The notes: generated by a model not told the origin, from the letters alone. A stretch of 64,000 nucleotides of DNA from an uncultured Oscillospiraceae bacterium (GCA_910584285.1 CAJTYK010000004.1:1-64000); one strand, 5' to 3'. Shown: positions 52,235-60,974, numbered from the stretch's first letter. Made by a program: numbers and translations.

Positions 52235-53515
52235 ATGAACTACAACAAGAAGACGGTCAAGGACGTTGACGTGAAGGGGAAGAAGGTTCTTCTCCGCTGC
52301 GACTTCAACGTGCCCATGGCCAAGGACGGCAGCGGTGTCATCACCGATGACAAGCGCATCCGCGCCGCCCTGCCCACCATCCAGTACCTGCTGGAGCAGG
52401 GCGCGGCGGTCATCGCCTGCTCCCACATGGGCAAGCCGGTGGCCACCTTCGACAGCTACAAGAAAAAGCAGCTGGAGAAGGGCAAGGACGAGGCGTCCAT
52501 CACCGAGGAGAAGTGGAAGAAGTCCCTGGCCGAGCTGCGCATGGAGCCGGTGGCCAAGCGGCTGAGCGAGCTGCTGGGCAAGGACGTGATCCTGGCCGAC
52601 GACGTGGTGGGCCCCGACGCCCAGGCCAAGGCCGCGGCCCTGAAGCCCGGCGAGATCATGCTGCTCCAGAACACCCGGTTTGAGAAGGGCGAGACCAAGG
52701 GTGACCCCGAGCTGGCCAAGAAGATGGCCGATCTGGCCGGGGCGGACGGCGTGTACGTGTCCGACGCCTTCGGCGCGGTGCACCGCGCCCACGCCTCCAC
52801 CGCCGGCGTGGCCGACTATCTGCCCGCCGTGTCCGGCTTCCTGATCCAGAAGGAGCTGGACTTCATCGGCGGCGCTCTGGCCAATCCCAAGCGCCCCCTC
52901 GTCGCCATCCTGGGCGGCTCCAAGGTGAGCTCCAAGATCGGCGTCATCAACAACCTGCTGGAGATCGCCGACACCATCATCATCGGCGGCGGCATGGCTT
53001 ACACCTTCTCCGCCGCCCAGGGCGGCAAGGTGGGCGACTCCCTGCTGGAGGAGGACTGGAAGGACTACGCCAACGACATGGTGAAGAAGGCCGCGGACAA
53101 GGGCGTGAAGCTGCTGCTGCCTGTGGACACCGTGATTGCGGATAAGTTCGCCGCCGACGCCGACAGCAAGGTAGTCAAGTCCGGCGAGATCCCCGACGGC
53201 TGGCAGGGCTTGGACATCGGCCCCGAGACCGTGAAGCTGTACTGCGACGCCGTGGCCGACGCGGGCACCGTCATCTGGAACGGCCCCATGGGCGTGTTCG
53301 AGTTTGAGAAGTTCGCCGCGGGCACCAAGGCGGTGGCCGAGGCGCTGAGCAAGACCTCCGCCATCACCATCATCGGCGGCGGCGACAGCGCGGCTGCCGT
53401 GCAGCAGCTGGGCTATGCTGACAAGATGACCCACATCTCCACCGGCGGCGGCGCCAGCCTGGAGTTCATGGAGGGCAAGGAGCTGCCGGGCGTTGCTTGC
53501 TTACTGGACAAGTAA
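52235..53515 (+). CDS. pgk: Phosphoglycerate kinase
   Basis: A 426-residue PGK, about 25-30 residues longer than the usual bacterial form because of a Lys-rich insert (KKKQLEKGKDEASITEEKWK). Signature VLLRCDFNVPMAKDG, ENTRFEKG-type QNTRFEKGETKGD and the C-terminal GGGDSAAAVQQLG are present. It makes ATP from 1,3-bisphosphoglycerate. AAAGGAG precedes ATG 52235. It opens a glycolytic cluster; gap is not in the window. Confidence 0.96.
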   Translation: MNYNKKTVKDVDVKGKKVLLRCDFNVPMAKDGSGVITDDKRIRAALPTIQYLLEQGAAVIACSHMGKPVATFDSYKKKQLEKGKDEASITEEKWKKSLAELRMEPVAKRLSELLGKDVILADDVVGPDAQAKAAALKPGEIMLLQNTRFEKGETKGDPELAKKMADLAGADGVYVSDAFGAVHRAHASTAGVADYLPAVSGFLIQKELDFIGGALANPKRPLVAILGGSKVSSKIGVINNLLEIADTIIIGGGMAYTFSAAQGGKVGDSLLEEDWKDYANDMVKKAADKGVKLLLPVDTVIADKFAADADSKVVKSGEIPDGWQGLDIGPETVKLYCDAVADAGTVIWNGPMGVFEFEKFAAGTKAVAEALSKTSAITIIGGGDSAAAVQQLGYADKMTHISTGGGASLEFMEGKELPGVACLLDK

Positions 53516-53530
53516 GCAAGCAACTCGGGG

Positions 53531-53632
53531 CCCCCGCAAAAGCACCCTTCAGCTTTTGTGGGGAGAGGAGGGGCAAGGGAGCGAACGTAGCTTTCGCCGT
53601 CAGGCGGAAGCGGAGTGCGCGGACTTTGCCCC
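53531..53632. repeat. Structured intergenic element between pgk and tpiA
   Basis: A hairpin with GCAAAAGC/GCTTTTG arms (53531-53562) is followed by a larger fold. In the latter GGGGCAA (53570-53576) pairs with TTGCCCC (53626-53632), and TTCGCC/GGCGGAA form an inner stem near 53593-53609. It lies 15 bases after the pgk stop. It resembles a dispersed structured repeat more than a simple terminator. Confidence 0.45.
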
Positions 53633-53740
53633 GACGAGGCCTGCCTGCTGGACGCTTAATTCAGACGCGCGTTTTGAGAGGAAGATAGAGATTCTAAGAG
53701 AACACCCATCCATTTTACTTTAGTTGGAAGGAGCCCAATC

Positions 53741-54514
53741 ATGAATCTGAAGTACCGTAAGACCATCATCGCCGGCAACTGGAAGATGAACAAGACCCTC
53801 ACCGAGACCAAGGCCTTCGCCGAGGCCCTCAAGCCCCAGCTGGGCCGCCACAAGTGGTGCGACGTGGTGCTGTGCGTCCCCGGGGTGAACATCCCCGGCG
53901 CCGTCCGCCTGTTCAAGGACACCCGGGTGTCCATCGGCGGCGAGACCTGCCACTACGAGGCCAGCGGCGCTTACACCGGCGAGGTCACCGTGGAGATGCT
54001 CAAGGACGTGGGCGCCAAGTATGTCATCATCGGCCACTCCGAGCGGCGGCAGTACTATAACGAGACCGACTTCACCGTGAACAAGAAGGTGCACGCCGCC
54101 CTGGAGGCGGGCCTGCGGCCCATCGTGTGTGTGGGCGAGAGCCTGGAGCAGCGGGAGCTGGGCGTCACCAACGAGCTGATCTCCTACCAGGTGAAGGTGG
54201 CCCTGGCGGGGCTGAACGAGAGCCAGGTGCGCCGCGTCGTCGTGGCCTATGAGCCCATCTGGGCCATCGGCACCGGCAAGACCGCCACCGCCGAGCAGGC
54301 CGGCGAGGTGTGCACCCACATCCGCACCATCATCCGCAAGCAGTACGGCGCCCGGGTGGCCCGGGCCGTCACCATCCAGTACGGTGGCTCCATGAACGCC
54401 AAGAACGCCCATGAGCTGCTGGCCCAGCCCGACATCGACGGCGGCCTCATCGGCGGCGCGTCCCTGAAGCCGGACGACTTCATGGCCATCATCAACGCGG
54501 CCAACCAGGAGTAA
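53741..54514 (+). CDS. tpiA: Triosephosphate isomerase
   Basis: A 257-residue TIM barrel: IIAGNWKMNKTLTETKAFAE, VIIGHSERRQYY (catalytic His), VVAYEPIWAIGTGKTATAEQ (catalytic Glu) and the phosphate loop QYGGSMN. It interconverts the two triose phosphates. TTGGAAGGAG precedes the ATG. Confidence 0.97.
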   Translation: MNLKYRKTIIAGNWKMNKTLTETKAFAEALKPQLGRHKWCDVVLCVPGVNIPGAVRLFKDTRVSIGGETCHYEASGAYTGEVTVEMLKDVGAKYVIIGHSERRQYYNETDFTVNKKVHAALEAGLRPIVCVGESLEQRELGVTNELISYQVKVALAGLNESQVRRVVVAYEPIWAIGTGKTATAEQAGEVCTHIRTIIRKQYGARVARAVTIQYGGSMNAKNAHELLAQPDIDGGLIGGASLKPDDFMAIINAANQE

Positions 54515-54525
54515 GGAGGACGGCT

Positions 54526-54663
54526 ATGAACATGACCGAGGTCGCAAGGCTGCTTTTGGGGCTGAGGGCGGCCGGATGGAGCGAAAAGAAGATCAATGAC
54601 TTCGTACTGTATATTGAATCGGGCGACGAGAGCTATAAGCCGCAGCCGGACAACAAGGACTGA
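54526..54663 (+). CDS. Small conserved-looking ORF between tpiA and gpmI (45 aa)
   Basis: A 45-residue frame with a very strong TAAGGAGGA site, starting 11 bases after tpiA. It encodes MNMTEVARLLLGLRAAGWSE, then an amphipathic helix (KKINDFVLYIESGDESYKP). Codon use matches its neighbours, and the spacing implies co-translation with glycolytic genes. I do not know a family name; it may be a small regulatory or accessory protein. Confidence 0.65.
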   Translation: MNMTEVARLLLGLRAAGWSEKKINDFVLYIESGDESYKPQPDNKD

Positions 54664-54700
54664 CCGCCGCGCCCTATTCTGAACAGAGAGGCATCCATTT

Positions 54701-56224
54701 ATGAAAACACCTACCACACTTATCATTATGGACGGCTTTGGCCTGTCCCCCTCTACCAAGGCGGGGGACAACGCCATCGCCGCCGCCCGCACCCCCAATC
54801 TGGATAAGCTGTTCGCCGAGAACCCCTGCTGCAAGCTGTCCGCCTCCGGGCTGGACGTGGGCCTGCCCGACGGGCAGATGGGCAACAGCGAGGTGGGCCA
54901 CACCAACATCGGCGCCGGCCGGGTGGTGTTCCAGGATCTGCCCAAAATCACCAAGGCCATCCAGGACGGGGACTTCTTTGAGAACCCCGCCTACAAGGAC
55001 GCCATGCTGGCGGCGAAGAACGCCGGGACGGCCGTCCACATCTACGGCCTGATGTCCAACGGCGGCGTCCACAGCCACATCACCCACATTCAGGCGGCGG
55101 TGAAGATGGCCCACGACCTGGGCTGTCCCAAAATCTTCGTGCACTGCTTCATGGACGGGCGGGATGTGCCCCCCACCTCCGGCAAGGACTTCGTACACCA
55201 GATGAAGGAGACCTGCGATCAGTACGGCGCCCAGATCGCCACCATCTCCGGCCGCTACTACGCCATGGACCGGGACACCAACTGGGACCGGGTGGAGCGC
55301 TCCTACAAGGCCATGGTGTATGGCGAGAGCGAGCGCCGCTTTATCGGCGACCCGGTGGGAGCCATGCAGGCCAGCTACGACGCGGGGGTGACGGACGAGT
55401 TCGTCATACCGGTGATCACCGCCGAGCACGCTGAGATCGGCGAGGGGGACTCCATCATCTTCATGAACTTCCGCCCCGACCGGGCCCGGGAGATCACCCG
55501 CGCCTTCGTGGATCCCGACTTCACCGGCTTTGAGCGGAAGAAGGGCTTTTTCCACGTGAACTACGTGTGCACCACGTCCTATGACGCGTCCATGCCCAAC
55601 GTGGTCATCGCCTTCCCCAAGGAGAGCCTGGACAACATCTTCGGCGAGTATATCGCCCAGCAGGGCATGACCCAGCTGCGCATCGCCGAAACGGAGAAGT
55701 ACGCCCACGTCACCTTCTTCTTCAACGGCGGCGTGGAGACGGTGTTCCCCGGGGAGGATCGGTGCCTCATCCCCTCCCCCAAGGTGGCCACCTACGACCT
55801 CCAGCCTCACATGAGCGAGCCAGAGGTCGCCGCCGAGGCCGTCAAGCGCATTGAGAGCGGCAAGTACGATGTGGTGATCCTGAACTTCGCCAACTGCGAC
55901 ATGGTGGGCCACACTGGCGTGTACGAGGCCGCAGTGAAGGCCGCCGAGGCGGTGGACAGCGGCGTGGGGCAGGTGGTGGAGGCCACCGCTAAGATGGGCG
56001 GCGTCACCCTCATCACCGCCGATCACGGCAACGCCGAGCACATGGTGGAGGAGGACGGCTCCCCCTTCACCGCCCACACCACCAACCTGGTGCCCTGCTG
56101 CGTGGTGGGTGCGGACGTGACGCTGCGGGACGGCCGGCTGGCCGACCTGGCCCCCACCATGCTGGATCTGATGGGGCTGAAGCAGCCCGCGGAAATGACG
56201 GGGCAGACCCTCATCGTAAAATAA
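54701..56224 (+). CDS. gpmI: 2,3-bisphosphoglycerate-independent phosphoglycerate mutase
   Basis: A 507-residue alkaline-phosphatase-fold enzyme with two manganese ions: IMDGFGLSPSTKAGDNAIAA at the start, the nucleophile Ser in GNSEVGHTNIGAGR, and metal ligands in NFANCDMVGHTG and TADHGNAEHM. It converts 3- to 2-phosphoglycerate. The C-terminus LKQPAEMTGQTLIVK is repeated once more downstream at 56267-56317, beyond a hairpin. Confidence 0.96.
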   Translation: MKTPTTLIIMDGFGLSPSTKAGDNAIAAARTPNLDKLFAENPCCKLSASGLDVGLPDGQMGNSEVGHTNIGAGRVVFQDLPKITKAIQDGDFFENPAYKDAMLAAKNAGTAVHIYGLMSNGGVHSHITHIQAAVKMAHDLGCPKIFVHCFMDGRDVPPTSGKDFVHQMKETCDQYGAQIATISGRYYAMDRDTNWDRVERSYKAMVYGESERRFIGDPVGAMQASYDAGVTDEFVIPVITAEHAEIGEGDSIIFMNFRPDRAREITRAFVDPDFTGFERKKGFFHVNYVCTTSYDASMPNVVIAFPKESLDNIFGEYIAQQGMTQLRIAETEKYAHVTFFFNGGVETVFPGEDRCLIPSPKVATYDLQPHMSEPEVAAEAVKRIESGKYDVVILNFANCDMVGHTGVYEAAVKAAEAVDSGVGQVVEATAKMGGVTLITADHGNAEHMVEEDGSPFTAHTTNLVPCCVVGADVTLRDGRLADLAPTMLDLMGLKQPAEMTGQTLIVK

Positions 56225-56225
56225 T

Positions 56226-56258
56226 CCTGCCTCCCCCGCCGAAGGCGGGGGAGGCAGG
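56226..56258. repeat. Perfect 15-bp hairpin after gpmI
   Basis: CCTGCCTCCCCCGCC (56226-56240) pairs exactly with 56244-56258 around GAA. No T-tract follows, so it looks like a REP-type palindrome rather than a terminator. Confidence 0.75.
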
Positions 56259-56266
56259 GATAGCGG

Positions 56267-56317
56267 GCGCTGAAACAGCCTGCGGAGATGACCGGCCAGA
56301 CCCTGATCGTGAAGTAA
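56267..56317 (+). pseudogene. Duplicated 3' tail of a gpmI homologue
   Basis: Seventeen codons read ALKQPAEMTGQTLIVK and stop. Fifteen of these residues are identical to the end of gpmI just upstream, but with many synonymous base changes (for example AAA/AAG, ACC/ACG, GTG/GTA). It therefore derives from a diverged copy, not a recent duplication. Confidence 0.75.
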
Positions 56318-56348
56318 GACACCACAGTCGGGAAACGGAGGGATACGC

Positions 56349-56498
56349 ATGACCGACAAACAGATGCAGTTTATCGCCTGGCTGATTACGACGGCAACGG
56401 ACAAATGCGCCACCATAGAAGATGTGCGGAAGATGAATGAGGAGATCCGCAGGCATGCGGCCGGGCCCATGGAGGAAAACGAGAAAAAGGGCGATTAA
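56349..56498 (+). CDS. Small ORF before eno (49 aa)
   Basis: A 49-residue frame with GGAAACGGAGGG before the ATG. It encodes MTDKQMQFIAWLITTATDKC then a charged tail (EEIRRHAAGPMEENEKKGD). The first half is an amphipathic helix; the family is not recognised. It follows the duplicated gpmI tail and precedes eno by 78 bases. Confidence 0.5.
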   Translation: MTDKQMQFIAWLITTATDKCATIEDVRKMNEEIRRHAAGPMEENEKKGD

Positions 56499-56576
56499 CT
56501 GTTCACTTTTGTGTCCCATGAGGTAAGCACCTCTTAAATCTATACCCTTTGACATTTTGAAAGGAGCTTGATTCCC

Positions 56577-57878
56577 ATGAAACAGATGCTTGAGATCGTT
56601 GACGTACTTGGCCGCGAGATCCTGGACTCCCGGGGCAACCCCACCGTTGAGGTAGAGGTGGTTCTGGAGGACGGCACCATGGGCCGCGCCGCTGTGCCCT
56701 CCGGCGCTTCCACCGGCGTGCATGAGGCCTGCGAGCTGCGGGACGGCGACAAGAGCCGCTACCTGGGCAAGGGCGTGGAGAAGGCCGTCGCCAACGTGAA
56801 CACCGAGCTGGCTGAGTGCCTCATCGGCATGAACGCCCTGGATCAGGTGTCCATCGACAAGGCCATGATCGAGCTGGACGGCACCCCCAACAAGGGCCGC
56901 TTGGGCGCCAACGCCATTCTGGGCTGCTCCCTGGCCGTGGCCAAGGCCGCCGCTGAGAGCCTGGGGATGCCCCTGTATAACTACGTGGGCGGCGTGAACG
57001 GCAAGACCCTGCCTGTGCCCATGATGAACATCCTCAACGGCGGCGCCCACGCCACCAACAATGTGGACATCCAGGAGTTCATGATCATGCCTGTGGGCGC
57101 CTGCTGCTGGAAGAAGGCCCTCCAGATGTGCGCCGAGGTGTTCCACAACCTCAAGAGCGTGCTGAAGGAGAACGGCACCCCCGCCGCCGGCGTGGGCGAC
57201 GAGGGCGGCTACGCCCCCAACCTGAAGAAGGACGAGGACGCCTTCAAGTGCATCGTGGCCGCCATCGAGAAGTCCGGCTACAAGCCCGGCGAGGACTTCA
57301 TGATCGCCATCGACGCCGCCGTGTCCGACTGGTACAACGCCGAGACCGGCTGCTATGACCTGCCCAAGGCCAAGAAGACCTACACTAAGCAGCAGATGGT
57401 CAATATGTGGAAGAAGTTCGCCGACAACTACCCCATCATCTCCATGGAGGACTGCATGGGCGAGGACGACATCGAGGGCTGGCAGATGCTCACCAAGGCC
57501 CTGGGCGGCAAGGTGCAGCTCGTCGGCGACGACCTGTTCGTCACCAACACCGAGCGGCTTCAGATGGGCCTGGACAACGGCATCGCCAACTCCATCCTCA
57601 TCAAGGTCAACCAGATCGGCACCCTCACCGAGACCCTGGACGCCATCCAGCTGGCCAACCGGCACGGCTACACCGCCGTGGTGTCCCACCGCTCCGGCGA
57701 GACCGAGGACGCCACCATCGCCGACATCGTGGTAGGCGTCAACGCCGGCCAGATCAAGACCGGCGCCCCCAGCCGCACCGACCGGGTGGCCAAGTACAAT
57801 CAGCTGCTCCGCATCGAGGAGGAGCTGGGGGATGCCGCCCAGTACCTGGGCAAGAGCGCCTTCTTCAACCTGAAGTAA
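56577..57878 (+). CDS. eno: Enolase
   Basis: A 433-residue enolase: VLGREILDSRGNPTVEVEV, GAPSGASTG-type PSGASTGVHEACELRDG, the metal ligands in FMIAIDAAVSDW, ISMEDCMGEDD and GDDLFVTN, and the catalytic Lys in ILIKVNQIGTL followed by VSHRSGETED. It dehydrates 2-phosphoglycerate to PEP. ATG 56577 follows AAAGGAG; the earlier in-frame start lacks one. Confidence 0.97.
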   Translation: MKQMLEIVDVLGREILDSRGNPTVEVEVVLEDGTMGRAAVPSGASTGVHEACELRDGDKSRYLGKGVEKAVANVNTELAECLIGMNALDQVSIDKAMIELDGTPNKGRLGANAILGCSLAVAKAAAESLGMPLYNYVGGVNGKTLPVPMMNILNGGAHATNNVDIQEFMIMPVGACCWKKALQMCAEVFHNLKSVLKENGTPAAGVGDEGGYAPNLKKDEDAFKCIVAAIEKSGYKPGEDFMIAIDAAVSDWYNAETGCYDLPKAKKTYTKQQMVNMWKKFADNYPIISMEDCMGEDDIEGWQMLTKALGGKVQLVGDDLFVTNTERLQMGLDNGIANSILIKVNQIGTLTETLDAIQLANRHGYTAVVSHRSGETEDATIADIVVGVNAGQIKTGAPSRTDRVAKYNQLLRIEEELGDAAQYLGKSAFFNLK

Positions 57879-57898
57879 GTTTTTCCCAAGCAAGCGCG

Positions 57899-57935
57899 AA
57901 AAAGCGTCCGGCGGCATTTCCGCCGGACGCTTTTT
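57899..57935 (+). terminator. Terminator after eno
   Basis: AAAAAGCGTCCGGCGG pairs with CCGCCGGACGCTTTTT across a 5-base loop. Confidence 0.9.
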
Positions 57936-57990
57936 GTCAAAATTGCCCGCTTACAGCCAAAAAGACCCCCGCCCTTTTCCAAGGAAACAC

Positions 57991-58019
57991 TTGTATTTTG
58001 GAGCAAAATAGAATACAAT
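57991..58019 (+). promoter_or_regulatory. Promoter of the asp23-fakA pair
   Basis: TTGTAT (57991-57996), 17 bases, TACAAT (58014-58019), about 60 bases before the ATG at 58080. Confidence 0.65.
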
Positions 58020-58079
58020 ATAAAGACGTATAAAACCGGAACAACCGAACCAAACCCGCTCCAAGAAAGGAAGGTTCCC

Positions 58080-58430
58080 ATGAAGATACAAACCGAAAAG
58101 GGCCGCGTCCAGCTCACCAGCGACGTGTTTTCTAACCTCACCGGCGCGGTGGCCACCAGCTGCTATGGGGTGAAGGGCATGGCCTTCCGCTCCAAGACCG
58201 ACGGACTGGTGCACCTGCTGCGGCGGGAGTCTATGTCCAAGGGCGTGAAGATCACCTACAACGAGGATCAGTCCATCACCATCGACCTCCACATCATTGT
58301 GGACAACGGCGTCAATCTGGTGGCGGTGGGCCGCTCCATCCAGAGCGAGGTGAAGTATAACGTCCACCGTCTCACCGGCGTGGAGGTGCGCGGCGTCAAC
58401 GTCTGCGTGGATTCCATGGTGATCGGCTGA
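58080..58430 (+). CDS. Asp23/Gls24-family protein (YloU-like)
   Basis: A 116-residue alkaline-shock-protein-23 family member (KGRVQLTSDVFSNLTGAVAT, YGVKGMAF near the start; SEVKYNVHRLTGVEVRGVNV at the end). Members form a membrane-proximal scaffold and, in this YloU/YloV layout, sit next to the fatty-acid kinase gene. AAGAAAGGAAGG precedes the ATG. The fakA-like gene begins 33 bases later. Confidence 0.9.
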   Translation: MKIQTEKGRVQLTSDVFSNLTGAVATSCYGVKGMAFRSKTDGLVHLLRRESMSKGVKITYNEDQSITIDLHIIVDNGVNLVAVGRSIQSEVKYNVHRLTGVEVRGVNVCVDSMVIG

Positions 58431-58463
58431 GCCGTCCAGACCAGACAGAAAGGATGATCTGAC

Positions 58464-60149
58464 ATGGTAGATATCATTGACGGCGCGCTGTTTCAGCGCA
58501 TGGTGATTCACGCCTCCGCCTCCATCAACGCTCAGAAGCAGGCCATCAACGAGCTAAACGTGTTCCCCGTCCCCGACGGGGACACCGGCACCAATATGTC
58601 CCTCACCATCGGCACCGCCGCCGCCGAGGCCAAAAAAAAGCCCGCCCAGTCCATCGGGCAGGCCGCCGCCACCAACGCCTCCGCCCTGCTGCGGGGGGCC
58701 CGGGGCAACTCCGGCGTGATTTTGTCCCTGCTGTTCCGGGGGATGTCCAAGGGCCTCAAGGAGCGGGAGACCGCCGACGGCGCGGTGTTTGCCGCCGCCC
58801 TCAGTGAGGGTGTGTCCGCCGCCTATAAGGCGGTGATGAAGCCCGCCGAGGGCACCATCCTCACGGTGTCCCGGCTGGCCAGCGTGAAGGCGGCGGAGAC
58901 CGCCCACAGCCAGAACAGCGTGGAGGCGGTGCTGGAGGCCGCTATCGCGGAGGGCCAGATCGCCCTGGCGGACACGGTGAACCAGAACCCGGTGCTGAAA
59001 AAGGCCGGGGTGGTGGACGCGGGAGGCAAGGGCTTCCTGTGCATACTCCAGGGGATGCTGGACGAGCTGCGGGGGATCGCCGCCCCGGAGGGGCCGGACG
59101 ACTCCCTGCCCGTGAAGGAGTCCGCCGACTTTGCCGCTCTGTCCGAGGAGGACATCACCTTCACCTTTGACACGGTGTTCATCGTCCGCAAGACGGCGGG
59201 CAAATCCATCGAGCCCTTCCGGGCCTACCTGAACAGCATCGGCGACAGCCTGGTGATCGGCGAGGACGACGAGGCCTTCAAGGTTCACGTCCACACCGAC
59301 ACCCCCGGCGCGGCGCTGAGCGAGGCCCAGAAGTACGGCACCCTGGAGCTGGCCAAGATCGAGAATATGCGCACCCAGGCCGAGGAACTGGCCGCGGGTA
59401 AAAAGGCCCAGTCCACCGACGATCTGGAGCAGATCGAGGCGGAGCTGGAGGCCCAGGAGAGCGGGGAGGGAGCCATCGCCCCGCCGGAGAAGAAGTTCGG
59501 CGTGGTGGCCGTCAGCGCTGGGACGGGCATGGCCTCCGTGTTCAAGGATCTGGGGGTGGATGGTATCATCTCCGGCGGGCAGACCATGAACCCCTCCACC
59601 GAGGACATCCTGCGGGAGATCGCCCGCACCCCCGCCGAGACGGTGTTCGTCCTGCCCAACAACAAGAACATCATCATGGCCGCCGAGCAGTGCGTGGGCC
59701 TCATTGAGGGCAAGGAGATCGTGGTGGTGCCCACCCGCACCGTGCCCCAGGGCATCGCCGCCATGCTGGTGCTGGATCCGGACGGGGACAGGGACAGCAA
59801 CGCCGCCGCCATGGAGGAGGCGCGAAAGAACGTGCGCACCTCCGAGATCACCTACGCCGCCCGGAACTCCGACTTCGACGGCTTCGAGATCCACGAGGGG
59901 GACTACATGGCCCTGGCGGAGGGTCAGCTGTTCGGCACCGATCAGTCCATCAACGCCCTGCTGGAGCGGCTGGCCAGGGCGGATGTGCAGCAGGACGCGG
60001 AGTTTATCAATATCTTCTACGGCGAGGACGTATCTGAGGAGCAGGCCAACGAGGCCCTGGAGATCTTCCGGACGGCCTGCCCCAACGCTGAGATCACCCT
60101 GCTGGCCGGGGGTCAGCCGGTGTACTACTATATGATCTCCGCGGAATAA
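58464..60149 (+). CDS. fakA: DAK2/FakA-like fatty acid kinase (YloV family)
   Basis: A 561-residue protein. The N-terminal DhaL/DAK2 domain holds ATP through PVPDGDTGTNMSLTIGTAA and GARGNSGVILSLLFRGM. The middle contains a FakA-type zinc/active-site segment with KVHVHTDTPGAALSEAQKYG. The C-terminal domain (VVAVSAGTGMASVFKDLGVD, ISGGQTMNPSTED) resembles DegV/FakB-like folds. In staphylococci FakA phosphorylates fatty acids bound by FakB for membrane lipid synthesis. Pairing with Asp23 upstream is conserved in Firmicutes. Confidence 0.9.
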   Translation: MVDIIDGALFQRMVIHASASINAQKQAINELNVFPVPDGDTGTNMSLTIGTAAAEAKKKPAQSIGQAAATNASALLRGARGNSGVILSLLFRGMSKGLKERETADGAVFAAALSEGVSAAYKAVMKPAEGTILTVSRLASVKAAETAHSQNSVEAVLEAAIAEGQIALADTVNQNPVLKKAGVVDAGGKGFLCILQGMLDELRGIAAPEGPDDSLPVKESADFAALSEEDITFTFDTVFIVRKTAGKSIEPFRAYLNSIGDSLVIGEDDEAFKVHVHTDTPGAALSEAQKYGTLELAKIENMRTQAEELAAGKKAQSTDDLEQIEAELEAQESGEGAIAPPEKKFGVVAVSAGTGMASVFKDLGVDGIISGGQTMNPSTEDILREIARTPAETVFVLPNNKNIIMAAEQCVGLIEGKEIVVVPTRTVPQGIAAMLVLDPDGDRDSNAAAMEEARKNVRTSEITYAARNSDFDGFEIHEGDYMALAEGQLFGTDQSINALLERLARADVQQDAEFINIFYGEDVSEEQANEALEIFRTACPNAEITLLAGGQPVYYYMISAE

Positions 60150-60253
60150 GTTCCTTTTTCTCGAGAGAAAAAGGAACCGAAAAGGGTCTTAGACCCGCGA
60201 GCTTTAAGCCCGCTTCCGCCCGATCTGTCCCGTTCCGTTTGCGCCCGGTAACG
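60150..60253. repeat. Multi-palindrome repeat, copy 2 (after the fakA-like gene)
   Basis: Same 28-base palindrome and following GGGTCTTAGACCC as copy 1, identical for the first 59 bases, and the same GCCCGGTAACG end. The third palindrome carries a mismatch (CGAGCTTTAAGCCCG). It starts at the first base after the TAA of the fakA-like gene. Confidence 0.9.
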
Positions 60254-60289
60254 CGACAGCGGCGGAACGGAGCTCCGCAGAACAAAATA

Positions 60290-60327
60290 AAAAGTGCCCG
60301 GTTTCGTTAGAAACCGGGCACTTTTTT
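60290..60327. terminator. Bidirectional terminator between fakA and the bactofilin gene
   Basis: AAAGTGCCCGGTTT pairs with AAACCGGGCACTTT, followed by TTT; A-rich sequence on the other side lets it serve the converging bactofilin gene too. Confidence 0.85.
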
Positions 60328-60341
60328 GTGCAATGCCGGGG

Positions 60342-60833
60342 TTACTCGCCCTCGATGTCGTAGGCGGGGCCGAACTGGAGGTCGTCGGTGACGGTCACGT
60401 CGGTCAGCTCGGGCTCCGGGGCGGGGCCCTTGATCATGGTGGAGCGGCCATTGAGACAGCCGCCGTCCTCCACCACCAGAGAGGCGGTGGCCACGTCGCC
60501 GATGAGGGTGCCCGACTGCTCCAGGCGCATATGCTCCCGGGCGGTGACGTTGCCCTCTACCTTGCCGGCCACCCGAACCACGTCGGCGGAGATGGGGCCA
60601 CGTACCAGGCCGGTGTCAGCCACAATGACCGCGCCCACCATGCGGAACTCACCCTCCACCACGCCTTCCACCTGAACCACGCCTTCGCCCTCAACGGTGC
60701 CCTTGATGGTGACGCCCTGGGTGATCAGGGTGCTGGCCACCTTCTGGGGAGGGGGCAGGCTCTCCTGGGGCTTTTCGCCCTCCATGGCAATGGGGATGGC
60801 GTCCGTCCTCTGCGTGCTGCTGAAAAAGCCCAT
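60342..60833 (-). CDS. Bactofilin (polymer-forming cytoskeletal protein)
   Basis: A 163-residue bactofilin: a short disordered N-terminus, then a right-handed beta-helix core of hydrophobic repeats (GVTIKGTVEGEGVVQVEGVV, GEFRMVGAVIVADTGLVRGP, VVRVAGKVEGNVTAREHMRL) and an acidic C-terminal tail. Bactofilins polymerise without nucleotide and position wall or stalk machinery. AAAGGTGAGG precedes the ATG. Single gene. Confidence 0.88.
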   Translation of the reverse strand: MGFFSSTQRTDAIPIAMEGEKPQESLPPPQKVASTLITQGVTIKGTVEGEGVVQVEGVVEGEFRMVGAVIVADTGLVRGPISADVVRVAGKVEGNVTAREHMRLEQSGTLIGDVATASLVVEDGGCLNGRSTMIKGPAPEPELTDVTVTDDLQFGPAYDIEGE

Positions 60834-60974
60834 TGGGAATCCTCACCTTTCTGTTTTCCACAGCATGGCCCCAGGAGCGGGCCCGTCCTGCTGTTTCGGA
60901 TACTGGGTATTGTACCACAGCGGAATCGGGAATTCAAGGGCTGGACAAGGAAAGAAGGGCACGAAAATAGGCGT

